The translations under genes and the position numbers were made by a program. Below the pieces are notes generated by a model that saw nothing but the letters and a program-made list of their open reading frames with translations, had not been told where the DNA came from and made no database searches. This document shows positions 27,698-36,635 of a stretch of 64,000 nucleotides of DNA, piece by piece. Source of the DNA: Halalkalibacter krulwichiae (lineage in GTDB: Bacteria > Bacillota > Bacilli > Bacillales > Bacillaceae_D). Within the stretch, counting starts at the first letter, position 1; every line of letters starts with the position of its first letter. The stretch lies in assembly GCF_002109385.1 (NCBI RefSeq), contig NZ_CP020814.1, forward strand, positions 1,883,501 to 1,947,500. Direction: 5' to 3'.

Positions 27698-28633
27698 ATG
27701 AAGTTTCGTGTCTCTGCTGTTCAATATCATCTTCATACGATTTCAAGTTTTGAGGAATTTGCAAATCAAGTAACTCATTATATAAAAACAGCTGCTGAAT
27801 TTAAGTCAGATTTTGTCTTGTTTCCTGAGTTTTTCACGACTCAGTTATTATCAATTCCGCAAGAAAATGGAAGCCAAACCATTAATGATCTTCCTAAATA
27901 TACGAAAAGCTATTATGATCTCTTTCAAAATCTTGCGAAAGAGTATGATATGCATATCATTGGTGGTACGCATGTTATCCAGAAAGAGGGACGCTTGTAC
28001 AATGTAGCTCATCTCTTTTATCCAGATGGACGAATTGGCGAACAAGCAAAGCTTCACATGACACCAACTGAAGTAGAGGAGTGGGAATTAACCCCTGGAG
28101 ATTCTCTTCGGATATTTGAAACGGAGAAAGGAAGAATTGCTTTATTAACATGTTATGACATTGAATTTCCTGAAGTTGTTCGAATGGTGAGAGGGATGGG
28201 AGCGGATGTTGTTTTTTGTCCTTCATGTACAGATGATCGTCATGGGTTTCATCGTGTTCGTTATACATGCCATGCTAGAACAATTGAAAATCAAGTATAT
28301 GTAGTGACAACAGGAACGGTTGGCTCATTGCCTACAGTTGATTTTATGAGAGGGAACTTTGGCCAAGCGGCAGTAATTACACCGAATGATGTACCTTTTC
28401 CACAGCATGGAATCATGGCTGAAGGTGAAATGAATAATGATATGATTATTACTGCTGATCTTGACTTATCCCTTTTATACGACGTGCGTTTAAATGGTTC
28501 TGTTACAACATGGAGAGACCGTCGCTTTGACTTGTATCCGAATGTTTGTGTGAATACAATGGAGGAGGAAGACAATCTAACAGAAAAGGATCTGGTAAGG
28601 GATGTACAAAAAACAACTTTATCTTTTTCATGA
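27698..28633 (+). CDS. Carbon-nitrogen hydrolase (nitrilase superfamily)
   Basis: 311 residues with the Glu-Lys-Cys triad of the superfamily: Glu in VLFPEFFTTQ (about 45), Lys in EQAKLHMTPTE (about 115) and Cys in LLTCYDIEFPEV (about 150). DDRHGFHRVRYTCHARTIEN matches the group called YhcX-like in Bacillus. It should hydrolyse an amide or nitrile in the cytosol. In B. subtilis YhcX the hydrolase is, as I recall, joined to an N-terminal GNAT domain; here the GNAT gene is separate, downstream, and overlaps by 32 bp. AAGGGGGAG precedes ATG 27698. Confidence 0.92.
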   Translation: MKFRVSAVQYHLHTISSFEEFANQVTHYIKTAAEFKSDFVLFPEFFTTQLLSIPQENGSQTINDLPKYTKSYYDLFQNLAKEYDMHIIGGTHVIQKEGRLYNVAHLFYPDGRIGEQAKLHMTPTEVEEWELTPGDSLRIFETEKGRIALLTCYDIEFPEVVRMVRGMGADVVFCPSCTDDRHGFHRVRYTCHARTIENQVYVVTTGTVGSLPTVDFMRGNFGQAAVITPNDVPFPQHGIMAEGEMNNDMIITADLDLSLLYDVRLNGSVTTWRDRRFDLYPNVCVNTMEEEDNLTEKDLVRDVQKTTLSFS

Positions 28634-29264
28634 AAAGCAAAACGTGAAAGTCATCATTCGAAATTATCAAGAAAATGATTTCGAACAGTTGATTCAGATC
28701 CAAAAAGCAAGCTTTCCTCCACCATTTCCTTCTGACCTATGGTGGAATAAAGAACAATTAAAAAATCATATCACCTTATTCCAAGAAGGGGCACTATGTG
28801 TGGAAGTCGAAGGACGACTTGTTGGTTCTATGACTGGTTTAATCGTTTCATTTGATCCTGCAAATCCTGAGCATACATGGGAAGACATCACCGATAATGG
28901 CTATATTCGAAATCATGATCCGAATGGAAATACGTTATACGTCGTTGATATTTGTGTTCATCCTGACTATAGAAAGCTTGATTTAGGGAAATGGTTAATG
29001 CAGTCGATGTATGAAGTGGTTGTTCATAAGGGACTTGACCGCTTGTTAGGTGGGGGAAGATTACCTGGTTATCATAAAGTAGCAGAAACAATGTCTGTTG
29101 AGCAATATTTACATGCAGTGATAAAAGGTGATTTAAAGGATCCTGTGACTACCTTTTTGTTACGTTGTGGTCGAACTCCGTTAGGAATTGTTACTAACTA
29201 TTTAGAAGATAAAGAGTCAAGAAATTATGCTGCATTAATGGAATGGAGAAATCCTTTTAAATGA
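28602..29264 (+). CDS. GNAT-family N-acetyltransferase
   Basis: 220 residues with one GNAT fold. The strand/loop LYVVDICVHPDYRKLDLGKWLM (around 108-129) contains the acetyl-CoA-binding region, though the usual R/Q-x-x-G-x-G/A is degenerate here (RKLDLG). LLGGGRLPGYHKVAE is characteristic of the acetyltransferase half of YhcX-like bifunctional proteins. The first ATG, 28602, overlaps the hydrolase gene by 32 bp; a GTG at 28644 that begins the conserved part is an alternative. Likely acts with the hydrolase on one small-molecule substrate. Confidence 0.85.
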   Translation: MYKKQLYLFHEKQNVKVIIRNYQENDFEQLIQIQKASFPPPFPSDLWWNKEQLKNHITLFQEGALCVEVEGRLVGSMTGLIVSFDPANPEHTWEDITDNGYIRNHDPNGNTLYVVDICVHPDYRKLDLGKWLMQSMYEVVVHKGLDRLLGGGRLPGYHKVAETMSVEQYLHAVIKGDLKDPVTTFLLRCGRTPLGIVTNYLEDKESRNYAALMEWRNPFK

Positions 29265-29327
29265 CCTTGAATGCAGGTGACATTCGAGGATTATGCTACA
29301 GAGTAGATTCTTTTTCTCAATTTATGC

Positions 29328-29372
29328 AGACTACGGTGAGGAGAACGTTTTCCCCTCTCGTAGTCTTCTTGA
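29328..29372 (+). terminator. Terminator after the hydrolase/GNAT pair
   Basis: GACTACGGTGAGG pairs with CCCTCTCGTAGTC (one mismatch) and is followed by TTCTTGAATTT. Confidence 0.6.
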
Positions 29373-29427
29373 ATTTCTAATAAGTATTCTGTATAGTGAA
29401 AATTACTATATAGAAGTAGGGATGAAA

Positions 29428-30294
29428 ATGAAATCTCAAAAGTTTTTAGATGTAATGGAACGAATCAAAAAAGCAAAAACGAAGCAATCGAATTTAATTG
29501 AATATAAACAAGACCTGGCAGGAGAAGAGCGGACGTTTTTCAGTGAAGAGCCGGGTATTTTATTTGTCTTATCAGGAGAATTGGAATACCAGATCGGGGA
29601 AACGAATTTTATCTTACTTAAACAAGGTGAGTATTTATTCTATCCAAAAGGGGTAACAGTGCAGCTCGAAATTGAAAATGGTTGCAGTAGTTTGCTTTTA
29701 CCTTTAACGAAATCGATTACAGAATCTTTCATTCAATTGCTAGAAGAGTATAGAGGTTTTTCTCCACGACTACTAGAAGTACCAAAGCGTGTGTGCATTA
29801 TGCAGGAAACTTGGTCAAACGAAATAGATAAATTACTGATCGACATGTTAGAAAAGTACTTAGAGAATAATGATTTTTTCATTCATCTATATGCGTGTGA
29901 AGTGATGTATCATATTTTTCCAAATGAGTATATGTTATCAAAGATATCGTATATTTTAGATATGTTTTATTATCCTGAATCGATTCGAATGGTCGAAGCT
30001 TTTCTGTTGCAGAATTATCAGCGGCCGCTTCGAGTCAGAAATATAGTTGAGAAGGTCAATGTGAGTGAATCACAATTGAATCGGTTATACAAAAGATATT
30101 TTCAACAGTCACCTATGGAACGTTTAACAGAAATTCGAATGGAACAGGCAGCCCTCTTACTTAAAAATCAATCGATAACAGTTACAGAAGCAGCAGGACA
30201 GGTAGGGTACCAAAGTATGTCTGCTTTTGTACAGCAATTTAAAAAGAAGTTTGGTGTTTCGCCAAAAGACTATCAATTATCTGGTAACAGGTAA
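29428..30294 (+). CDS. AraC-family transcriptional regulator
   Basis: 288 residues. The N-terminal part (about 25-95) is a cupin-like sensing domain (EEPGILFVLSGELEYQI, GEYLFYPKG). The C-terminal 100 residues form the double helix-turn-helix of AraC/XylS: VRNIVEKVNVSESQLNRLYK, then TVTEAAGQVGYQSMSAFVQQ and FKKKFGVSPKDY. ATG 29428 has GTAGGG 6 nt upstream; ATG 29422 is too close to it. No obvious target is adjacent. The terminator at 30311 follows. Confidence 0.9.
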   Translation: MKSQKFLDVMERIKKAKTKQSNLIEYKQDLAGEERTFFSEEPGILFVLSGELEYQIGETNFILLKQGEYLFYPKGVTVQLEIENGCSSLLLPLTKSITESFIQLLEEYRGFSPRLLEVPKRVCIMQETWSNEIDKLLIDMLEKYLENNDFFIHLYACEVMYHIFPNEYMLSKISYILDMFYYPESIRMVEAFLLQNYQRPLRVRNIVEKVNVSESQLNRLYKRYFQQSPMERLTEIRMEQAALLLKNQSITVTEAAGQVGYQSMSAFVQQFKKKFGVSPKDYQLSGNR

Positions 30295-30310
30295 CTGCTG
30301 TTTATAGTGA

Positions 30311-30348
30311 AGAGGCGCCTAAAGCAAAATAGGCGCCTCTCCTTTTTT
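30311..30348. terminator. Bidirectional terminator, araC-type / hxlR-type genes
   Basis: AGAGGCGCCTA pairs with TAGGCGCCTCT and is followed by CCTTTTTT. It is shared with the convergent HxlR gene ending at 30347. Confidence 0.88.
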
Positions 30349-30688
30349 ATTTAACTTCCTTCTTAGCATTTTTGAAGGATTGTAAATGGGCAGCGTGCAT
30401 CGCACCCCATTGGCTCATTTGCTCCAAAATAGGAATTAAGCTCTTCCCATGCTCAGAAAGAGAATATTCGACTTTTGGTGGGATTTGTGCGTAAACCTTT
30501 CTTGTAATGAGATCATGTTCTTCTAATTCTCTCAGTTGAGATGTTAACATTTTTTGCGTAATCCCCGGTATAGACCGCTTTAACTCATTAAACCTCATCG
30601 TTTGATTTTGAACGAGAGGAAATAAGATTTTATGCTTCCACTTTCCTACCAATGCTTCTAAAGCAGAGTTTACTTGGCATTCACTCAT
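30347..30688 (-). CDS. HxlR/DUF24-family regulator, CatR/YodB-like
   Basis: 113 residues, a winged-helix HxlR protein. CQVNSALEALVGKWKHKILF opens the domain with a Cys at residue 4, RFNELKRSIPGITQKMLTSQ is the recognition region, and PPKVEYSLSEHG is the wing. In B. subtilis YodB and CatR an N-terminal Cys senses quinones and diamide and releases catDE; the present gene is divergent from a catE-catD pair and keeps such a Cys, so it probably is the local quinone-responsive repressor. GGAGGG precedes the ATG on the minus strand. Confidence 0.88.
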   Translation of the reverse strand: MSECQVNSALEALVGKWKHKILFPLVQNQTMRFNELKRSIPGITQKMLTSQLRELEEHDLITRKVYAQIPPKVEYSLSEHGKSLIPILEQMSQWGAMHAAHLQSFKNAKKEVK

Positions 30689-30715
30689 TTTTCACCCTCC
30701 TTACAGTTTCCTTTT

Positions 30716-30738
30716 GTATACTATACCACTTTTAAGTG
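30716..30738. promoter_or_regulatory. Candidate operator between hxlR-type gene and catE
   Basis: Two adjoining inverted repeats, GTATACTATAC (30716-30726) and CACTTTTAAGTG (30727-30738), lie in the 121-bp divergent intergenic region. Their position suits binding sites of the adjacent HxlR protein; no binding data support this. Confidence 0.45.
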
Positions 30739-30809
30739 CGTACTTTTGAAAAGATAATATATAGTCCATAATAACAATGGAAAGGAAAAAAATAAAGGAG
30801 GTAGTTGAT

Positions 30810-31682
30810 GTGAGTTTTCGCATACATCCCGAATTAGAATTAGGTCCAGTTAAATTAAAAGTTAGTAATCTTGAGAGATCCATTCAATTCTATAAAGAAA
30901 TAATTGGCTTTAAAGTCTTAAATAAAGGAGAGAAAGTGGTGGAACTAACAGCAAATGATAAAGATGCTTTGCTAATTCTAGAAGAAGTATCAAATGCGCT
31001 TGTTTATCCGCCAGGTACTTCATTAGGACTTTATCATGTTGCAATATTATTACCCGAACGAAGTGATTTAGGATTATTTTTAAAGCATGTCGCGAACAAA
31101 GGAGTAAAAGTGGGTTCAGCCGATCATTTTGTTAGTGAGGCCCTTTATTTATCTGATCCTGATCACAACGGTCTTGAAATTTATAGAGACCGTCCAAGAG
31201 AAGGATGGACAAAATACGGCGATGATTACAAAATGGTCACTGAACCAATTGATGCACAGGGCTTGTTGCAGGCAGCTGGAGAACACGATTGGCAAGGGTT
31301 ACCTGAAAAAACAACAATTGGACATATTCATTTACATGTTCGTGATTTATATGAGAGTAAAAATTTCTATCGAGATCTACTTGGGATGGACGTAACAGTA
31401 GGGAATATGACAAAATATGGAATGCTATTTATGGCTGCAGGTGGTTATCATCACCATATTGGCTTAAATATTTGGGCTGGTTCTGATGCCAAAATTAGAC
31501 CTAAAAATGCAGTTGGGATTGAGTATTACACAATTCTATTGCCCGACGAAGAAGCATTGTCAAAAGTGGTTCATCACTTAACTGATAATCAGGTAACGAT
31601 AATAGAAGTAGATGAAGGATGGCTAATAGAAGGTCCTTCAGGTGTTGGCATTCGTCTTCAAATAAAAAAAGGGGGGAACTAA
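30810..31682 (+). CDS. catE: Catechol-2,3-dioxygenase-like VOC protein (CatE)
   Basis: 290 residues made of two VOC modules. Module 1 starts at LGPVKLKVSNLERSIQFYKE; module 2 starts at TIGHIHLHVRDLYESKNFYR near residue 167. Metal ligands in the second module are visible as His in GHIHLHV, His in YHHHIGLNIW and Glu in GIEYYT. It should cleave catechols extradiol-fashion with Fe(II) or Mn(II). The start is GTG 30810, with AAAGGAGG 8 nt upstream. It precedes catD by 1 bp, matching B. subtilis catDE in content but with reversed order. Confidence 0.88.
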   Translation: MSFRIHPELELGPVKLKVSNLERSIQFYKEIIGFKVLNKGEKVVELTANDKDALLILEEVSNALVYPPGTSLGLYHVAILLPERSDLGLFLKHVANKGVKVGSADHFVSEALYLSDPDHNGLEIYRDRPREGWTKYGDDYKMVTEPIDAQGLLQAAGEHDWQGLPEKTTIGHIHLHVRDLYESKNFYRDLLGMDVTVGNMTKYGMLFMAAGGYHHHIGLNIWAGSDAKIRPKNAVGIEYYTILLPDEEALSKVVHHLTDNQVTIIEVDEGWLIEGPSGVGIRLQIKKGGN

Positions 31683-31683
31683 A

Positions 31684-32088
31684 TTGAATAAGAATGAGTT
31701 AGGTTTATTCATAGTTCGAGTTGTTGTTGGTCTTACGTTCTTTTTCCATGGACTTGATAAATTCCAAAGTGGGATAGCGAATATTGCAGGTTGGTTTGAG
31801 AGTATTGGGTTACCGGGATTCTTGGCTTATATTGTTGCTATTATTGAATTAGTTGGTGGACTAGCAATGGTCTTAGGAATTGGAACGAAAGTGATAGGAG
31901 CCTTATTTGCAATAATCATGGTAGGAGCCATATTGACAACAAAATGGCCAGAAGGCTTTCTTGGTGGATTTGAGTTAGATGTTATTCTACTTGCGGCATC
32001 TATACAACTGATTATTAGCAGCAGTCAAAGCTTTTCAATCGGAGCGTATTTTAACAAGCCTAAACATGAAACTGTTCAACATAATTAA
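31684..32088 (+). CDS. catD: DoxX-family membrane protein (CatD-like)
   Basis: 134 residues with four membrane segments and the DoxX pattern LFIVRVVVGLTFFFHGLDKF at the start, then GLPGFLAYIVAIIELVGGLA. In B. subtilis CatD is the partner of CatE in resistance to catechol, quinones and thiol stress; its biochemical role is unsettled. The TTG start at 31684 lies 1 bp after the catE stop, with GGGGGGA upstream. A terminator follows. Confidence 0.85.
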   Translation: MNKNELGLFIVRVVVGLTFFFHGLDKFQSGIANIAGWFESIGLPGFLAYIVAIIELVGGLAMVLGIGTKVIGALFAIIMVGAILTTKWPEGFLGGFELDVILLAASIQLIISSSQSFSIGAYFNKPKHETVQHN

Positions 32089-32096
32089 CAGGAAGA

Positions 32097-32126
32097 AGAG
32101 GTTGTCACGGAGCTGTGACAACCTCT
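32097..32126. terminator. Hairpin between catD and ldh
   Basis: AGAGGTTGTCAC pairs with GTGACAACCTCT with a 6-nt loop. It separates two convergent genes; the T tract is short on both strands. Confidence 0.65.
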
Positions 32127-32129
32127 ATA

Positions 32130-33089
<960 letters not shown>

Positions 33090-33125
33090 CTAAACACATT
33101 CTTATATGCTTTTGTTTACATCCTA

Positions 33126-33131
33126 AGTATA
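33126..33131 (-). promoter_or_regulatory. -10 box of ldh
   Basis: TATACT on the minus strand lies 49 bp before the ldh start, and the proximal Rex site covers the -35 to spacer region just upstream. Confidence 0.5.
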
Positions 33132-33139
33132 ACAAATAA

Positions 33140-33157
33140 TTGTGAAGTTTTTCACAT
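33140..33157 (-). promoter_or_regulatory. Rex operator, proximal
   Basis: TTGTGAA-GTTT-TTCACAT matches the Rex consensus TTGTGAA-N4-TTCACAA at 13 of 14 conserved positions and overlaps the ldh promoter. Confidence 0.8.
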
Positions 33158-33172
33158 TTTTATTTGGATAAA

Positions 33173-33190
33173 TTGTGAACATCTTCACAA
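33173..33190 (-). promoter_or_regulatory. Rex operator, distal
   Basis: TTGTGAA-CATC-TTCACAA is a perfect Rex site. Its centre lies 33 bp from that of the proximal site, about three helical turns, so the two would face the same side of the DNA. Confidence 0.85.
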
Positions 33191-33327
33191 AGTTGGGTTG
33201 GTTTACTAGATGCCCATTTATAAAATACAGGACGATAAAATGAGAATTTATGGTACTCGTTGAATATAGTATAGAAAAAACAAAAGTGAGCATATTGAAT
33301 GGGTAAATAGATTTGAAAGGGAAAGGA

Positions 33328-34491
33328 GTGAGAACAATTAAAAACATAGACGAATGGATTGAAAAGTACAAAGACCAAATAACTGCAACGTACCAACATC
33401 TTCACTCGATCGCAGAAGTTAGTTGGGAGGAACAAGAGACGACAAACTATTTGGCAAAAAGAGTCGGTCAATTGGGAATTGAATATTCTCTTTTTGATGA
33501 TCATACGGGACTTGTTGCAGAATGGAAGGGAGATAGCCATGGTCCTACGGTTGCACTGAGAGCTGATATAGATGCCTTATGGCAAAATGTTAATGGTGTA
33601 TGGAAGGCAAATCATTCATGTGGTCATGATGGACATGCAACAATGGTATTATATACGCTCAAAATGTTAATGGACATCGGCTATAAGCCTAAAGGGACAT
33701 TGAAAATCATTTTTCAACCAGCTGAAGAGACGGGGACTGGCGCAAAAAAGTTCATAGACAAAGGAGTTGTTAATGACGTTTCTTATCTACTTGGCATTCA
33801 TGTTAGACCAAGTGAAGAACTATCATTAAAAGAAGCTTCACCCGCCATTTATCATGGAGCTACGAAAATACTGCAAGGAAAGGTAAAGGGTGTTCAAGCA
33901 CATGCTGCGAGGCCACATCAGGGAATAAATGTAATAGATTCAATCGGTGCAATCATAAATGCGGTTAATTCAATTAAGATCGATCCAAGAATATCCAGTT
34001 CTGCAAAAGTAACCATGGTACGTACGGAGGGAAGAAATTATAACATCATTCCGGATGAAGCGATTATTGGAATTGATCTTCGCGCACAAACGAATGAGGC
34101 AATGGAAACCCTTTTTGCTCAAGTTCAGAAAGCTGTAATGACAGCAGCTAGTTTTAATGGAGCTGAAATTGAACTAGAAACGCTCACATCAATGGTAGCC
34201 GCAGTTCCAAATAAAACGATGGAACAAATCATTCAAAAAGCGATAGAAGAGGTACTTGGTAAAGAAAGCGTATCACCGCCACTCGTAACGCCGGGTGGAG
34301 AGGATTTCCACTATTATGCTGCTCGGAATCCTAATTTAAAAGCAACGATGGTTGGTTTAGGAGCGGATCTTTCTCCTGGTTTACATCATCCCAATATGAG
34401 CTTCAATGTTACAGCTTTATTGGATGGAGTGAAGATATTGGCCGTTTCTATTATGAAACTATTTGAACAACCGAGAAGTGATAGTAAATAA
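33328..34491 (+). CDS. M20-family amidohydrolase / peptidase
   Basis: 387 residues of the M20D amidohydrolase type. Metal-binding motifs are present: ALRADIDAL (about 77), NHSCGHDGHATM (about 97), QPAEETGTGA (about 131), and a late HHP near residue 370. The dimerisation/lid domain lies in the middle (about 180-290), with GAQAHAARPHQGINVID-type sequence (GVQAHAARPHQG). Relatives hydrolyse N-acyl or aminobenzoyl amino acids. The start is uncertain: GTG 33328 has AAAGGG 6 nt upstream, TTG 33313 has none. It is divergent from ldh, 250 bp away, past the Rex sites. Confidence 0.88.
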   Translation: MRTIKNIDEWIEKYKDQITATYQHLHSIAEVSWEEQETTNYLAKRVGQLGIEYSLFDDHTGLVAEWKGDSHGPTVALRADIDALWQNVNGVWKANHSCGHDGHATMVLYTLKMLMDIGYKPKGTLKIIFQPAEETGTGAKKFIDKGVVNDVSYLLGIHVRPSEELSLKEASPAIYHGATKILQGKVKGVQAHAARPHQGINVIDSIGAIINAVNSIKIDPRISSSAKVTMVRTEGRNYNIIPDEAIIGIDLRAQTNEAMETLFAQVQKAVMTAASFNGAEIELETLTSMVAAVPNKTMEQIIQKAIEEVLGKESVSPPLVTPGGEDFHYYAARNPNLKATMVGLGADLSPGLHHPNMSFNVTALLDGVKILAVSIMKLFEQPRSDSK

Positions 34492-34504
34492 ACTGATAAA
34501 AGCT

Positions 34505-34550
34505 AAGGGTGCGTTTCAAAAGTTTCTTTTCTTTTTTGAGACGCACCCTA
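34505..34550 (+). terminator. Hairpin after the M20 gene
   Basis: AGGGTGCGTTTCAAAA pairs with TTTTTTGAGACGCACCCT. The stem is strong but there is no T tract behind it. Confidence 0.55.
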
Positions 34551-34655
34551 TCTATGAATCTATCCTATTAAGACTGCTCTACAGTCAGATCAATGATGAC
34601 ACATAGAGGTTGTCGCAGATTTGAGACAACCTCCTGTTTAGAAAGGAGAGGGAGA

Positions 34656-34784
34656 ATGAATCAAGCTATTTGTCTAGATACTGAGAATGTTACTATCACC
34701 TCCTTATATTGTTACTTTATGATTGAGCATAACAAAATGATCTGTAATAAGCGGAATCAGAATAAGAACAAACGAAAAGACTAG
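34656..34784 (+). CDS. Possible 42-residue protein
   Basis: The ATG has AAAGGAGAGGGAGA directly upstream, unusually good for Bacillus. The product is short, with a basic Asn/Lys-rich C terminus, and matches nothing I recognise. A hairpin arm just upstream (ACCTCCT) is complementary to the ribosome binding site and could mask it. It may equally be chance. Confidence 0.3.
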   Translation: MNQAICLDTENVTITSLYCYFMIEHNKMICNKRNQNKNKRKD

Positions 34785-35032
34785 CAAATTCGTTTAGAAA
34801 GGGGAATAGCTGGTATAGCTCGTAAGAACAACTTCGTAGCACTGAGATAACTAGGGTTGAAGTAAGTTTTCTATGTTAACCCAGTAGTTAGAAATTATTT
34901 TGATCATAAATGTATTTACATATGGGATCCATCAGTTAGCCCTGAATCCTTTTTTTATTCATGTAACGAGTGTTCTTTTGCGCAAAGATCGACAATATAA
35001 TTGGATAAATAGGGGTTAAAGGTGGGGGATAA

Positions 35033-35683
35033 ATGGACAAATCACAAAAGCATACTAGAGAGTCTGAAACAAATACGTTACGAGTTAGGGGAGAAGGGAT
35101 CGTTCAAGCTACACCTGATCAAGTTCAAATTACGATGGGAGTGACTACGTTAAATGAGAGCATTATTGATGCTCAACAGGAGAACGCTATGGCAATAAAT
35201 GCTGTAATTTCTAGTCTTATTGAATTAGGAATCCCGGAACAAGATATTCAGACGACTGTTTACCGAATCGATCCAGAGTATGATTATATTGAAGGTGTTC
35301 AAGTCTTCCATGGTTACCGAGTTGCTCATCTCCTCCGAGTAACCCTTGATCAAATTGGAATAGCTGGAGTGGTGATTGATTCGGCTGTGAAAAATGGTGT
35401 GAATTCTATTGCTTCCATTCATTACACCGTGAAAGATCCTTCTCCTTTTTATCAACAAGCCTTAACAAATGCAGTTGAAAATGCTCTAGGAAAGGCCATT
35501 GTTTTAGCAGATGCTCTCAACGTTACGCTAAATCCAACCCCGATAGATGTGAAAGAAATCGATCGATCGCAAATTCAAGAGCGTTATCCAACCGTATTGG
35601 CAGCACAAACAGCAACTACAGCCATTCAACCTGGTCAATTAACGTTTGAAGCATCTATTGAAGCATTATTTAGCTACTTTTAA
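35033..35683 (+). CDS. SIMPL-domain protein (DUF541)
   Basis: 216 residues with the SIMPL/DUF541 pattern: LRVRGEGIVQATPDQVQITM at the start, then a periodic helix containing NAVISSLIELGIPEQDIQTT, GYRVAHLLRVTLD and a final FEASIEALFSYF. There is no signal peptide, unlike many periplasmic relatives, so it is probably cytoplasmic or surface-loose. Related proteins form ring assemblies of uncertain function. AAAGGTGG precedes the ATG. Confidence 0.85.
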   Translation: MDKSQKHTRESETNTLRVRGEGIVQATPDQVQITMGVTTLNESIIDAQQENAMAINAVISSLIELGIPEQDIQTTVYRIDPEYDYIEGVQVFHGYRVAHLLRVTLDQIGIAGVVIDSAVKNGVNSIASIHYTVKDPSPFYQQALTNAVENALGKAIVLADALNVTLNPTPIDVKEIDRSQIQERYPTVLAAQTATTAIQPGQLTFEASIEALFSYF

Positions 35684-35822
35684 AATTTTAGTTAATATTG
35701 TAAAATAAATACAAAACGATATTGTGAAGTTTCCTCTTAGTTTCCTTCCTTCAGGGGTCTAATGAGGTCTTTTTTTATTTATAAACGAGAATATCGGGAT
35801 TTTAAAAAGGAGTTTTAGAGAA

Positions 35823-36485
35823 ATGAAGAAACCTAGCTTAATAACAGCAATTACATTATTCCTATTTGGAATCGTCTTACACTTTCCATTTCCAGACCGT
35901 ACTCCTTTTGGTACACGAATCTTTTCAGTAGTCGGGATACCAGCTTATTCGAATACCGAGACTGAAACAGGTTTGCATTACGTAGGGCTTACGGCGCTTT
36001 TTTGTTTAGTCATCAGCCTTATGATTTTCTATTATTTATTACCTAAGTGGCGAGGTAGAGTAATTTTTTCATTAATATTAATCTTTCTTTTTGTTCCAAC
36101 AGCTTTAATTAGTTCGTATCAATCTATGTTTGCAACAGGGATAAATGGGATCGTCTATCATAAAGAGTGGAGCAATTGTCTTTATGAGTTAAACGAAATA
36201 GAAATGGTTGCCGAGATTGAATGTGTGATCCCGTTGGAAAATAAGGGGCGTACTGATGTAACGTTTGAACTTGAAATGGTTGAGCGCTTTTTTTCAAAAG
36301 ATGATTTGAAAACCTACTCGTTATTACAATCTCAAACAATTAAACTGTATAGACAGCAGAAAAAGGTGATTCGCATTGAAGGAACTTTCAATATGTCTGG
36401 TGAAGAGGCCTATTACTATTACAGTGAATCGAGTGGAATAGACATTATTTTGAAAGAGGAGAGTGGGAAAGAGAGAATGCTCTAA
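35823..36485 (+). CDS. Membrane protein of unknown function
   Basis: 220 residues. Three hydrophobic segments lie at about 5-22, 53-75 and 83-103, followed by a soluble C-terminal domain of about 115 residues with beta-rich, charged sequence (IECVIPLENKGRTDVTFELE). The domain presumably lies outside the membrane and looks like an immunoglobulin-type or adhesion fold, but this is only by pattern. AAGGAG precedes ATG 35823. The family is not recognised. Confidence 0.7.
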   Translation: MKKPSLITAITLFLFGIVLHFPFPDRTPFGTRIFSVVGIPAYSNTETETGLHYVGLTALFCLVISLMIFYYLLPKWRGRVIFSLILIFLFVPTALISSYQSMFATGINGIVYHKEWSNCLYELNEIEMVAEIECVIPLENKGRTDVTFELEMVERFFSKDDLKTYSLLQSQTIKLYRQQKKVIRIEGTFNMSGEEAYYYYSESSGIDIILKEESGKERML

Positions 36486-36635
36486 CAACGTCAATATTCT
36501 ACGAATTAGCTCGAATAATTACCTGTCTGTCTGACAATTACTACCGAATTTGTTCTACTTTTGTCAGGGGCTTGAATAGCTAGTTATGTTCATAGTAGGA
36601 TTTTAATAGAATGATAAGTTAAGGAGTTGCTAATA

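Larger units (their letters stand above)
34492..35032. other. 541-bp region with hairpins and a possible tiny ORF
   Basis: It begins with a long hairpin (34505-34550) after the M20 gene. A second hairpin, AGAGGTTGTC/GACAACCTC (34606-34634), shares its arm with the catD-ldh hairpin. A 42-codon ORF (34656-34784) follows a strong ribosome binding site. From 34785 to 35032 I see nothing recognisable. Confidence 0.4.

Noticed and set aside
27851..28703. Several minus-strand ORFs over the hydrolase gene
   Set aside because: They are shadows of a well-supported plus-strand gene with intact catalytic residues.
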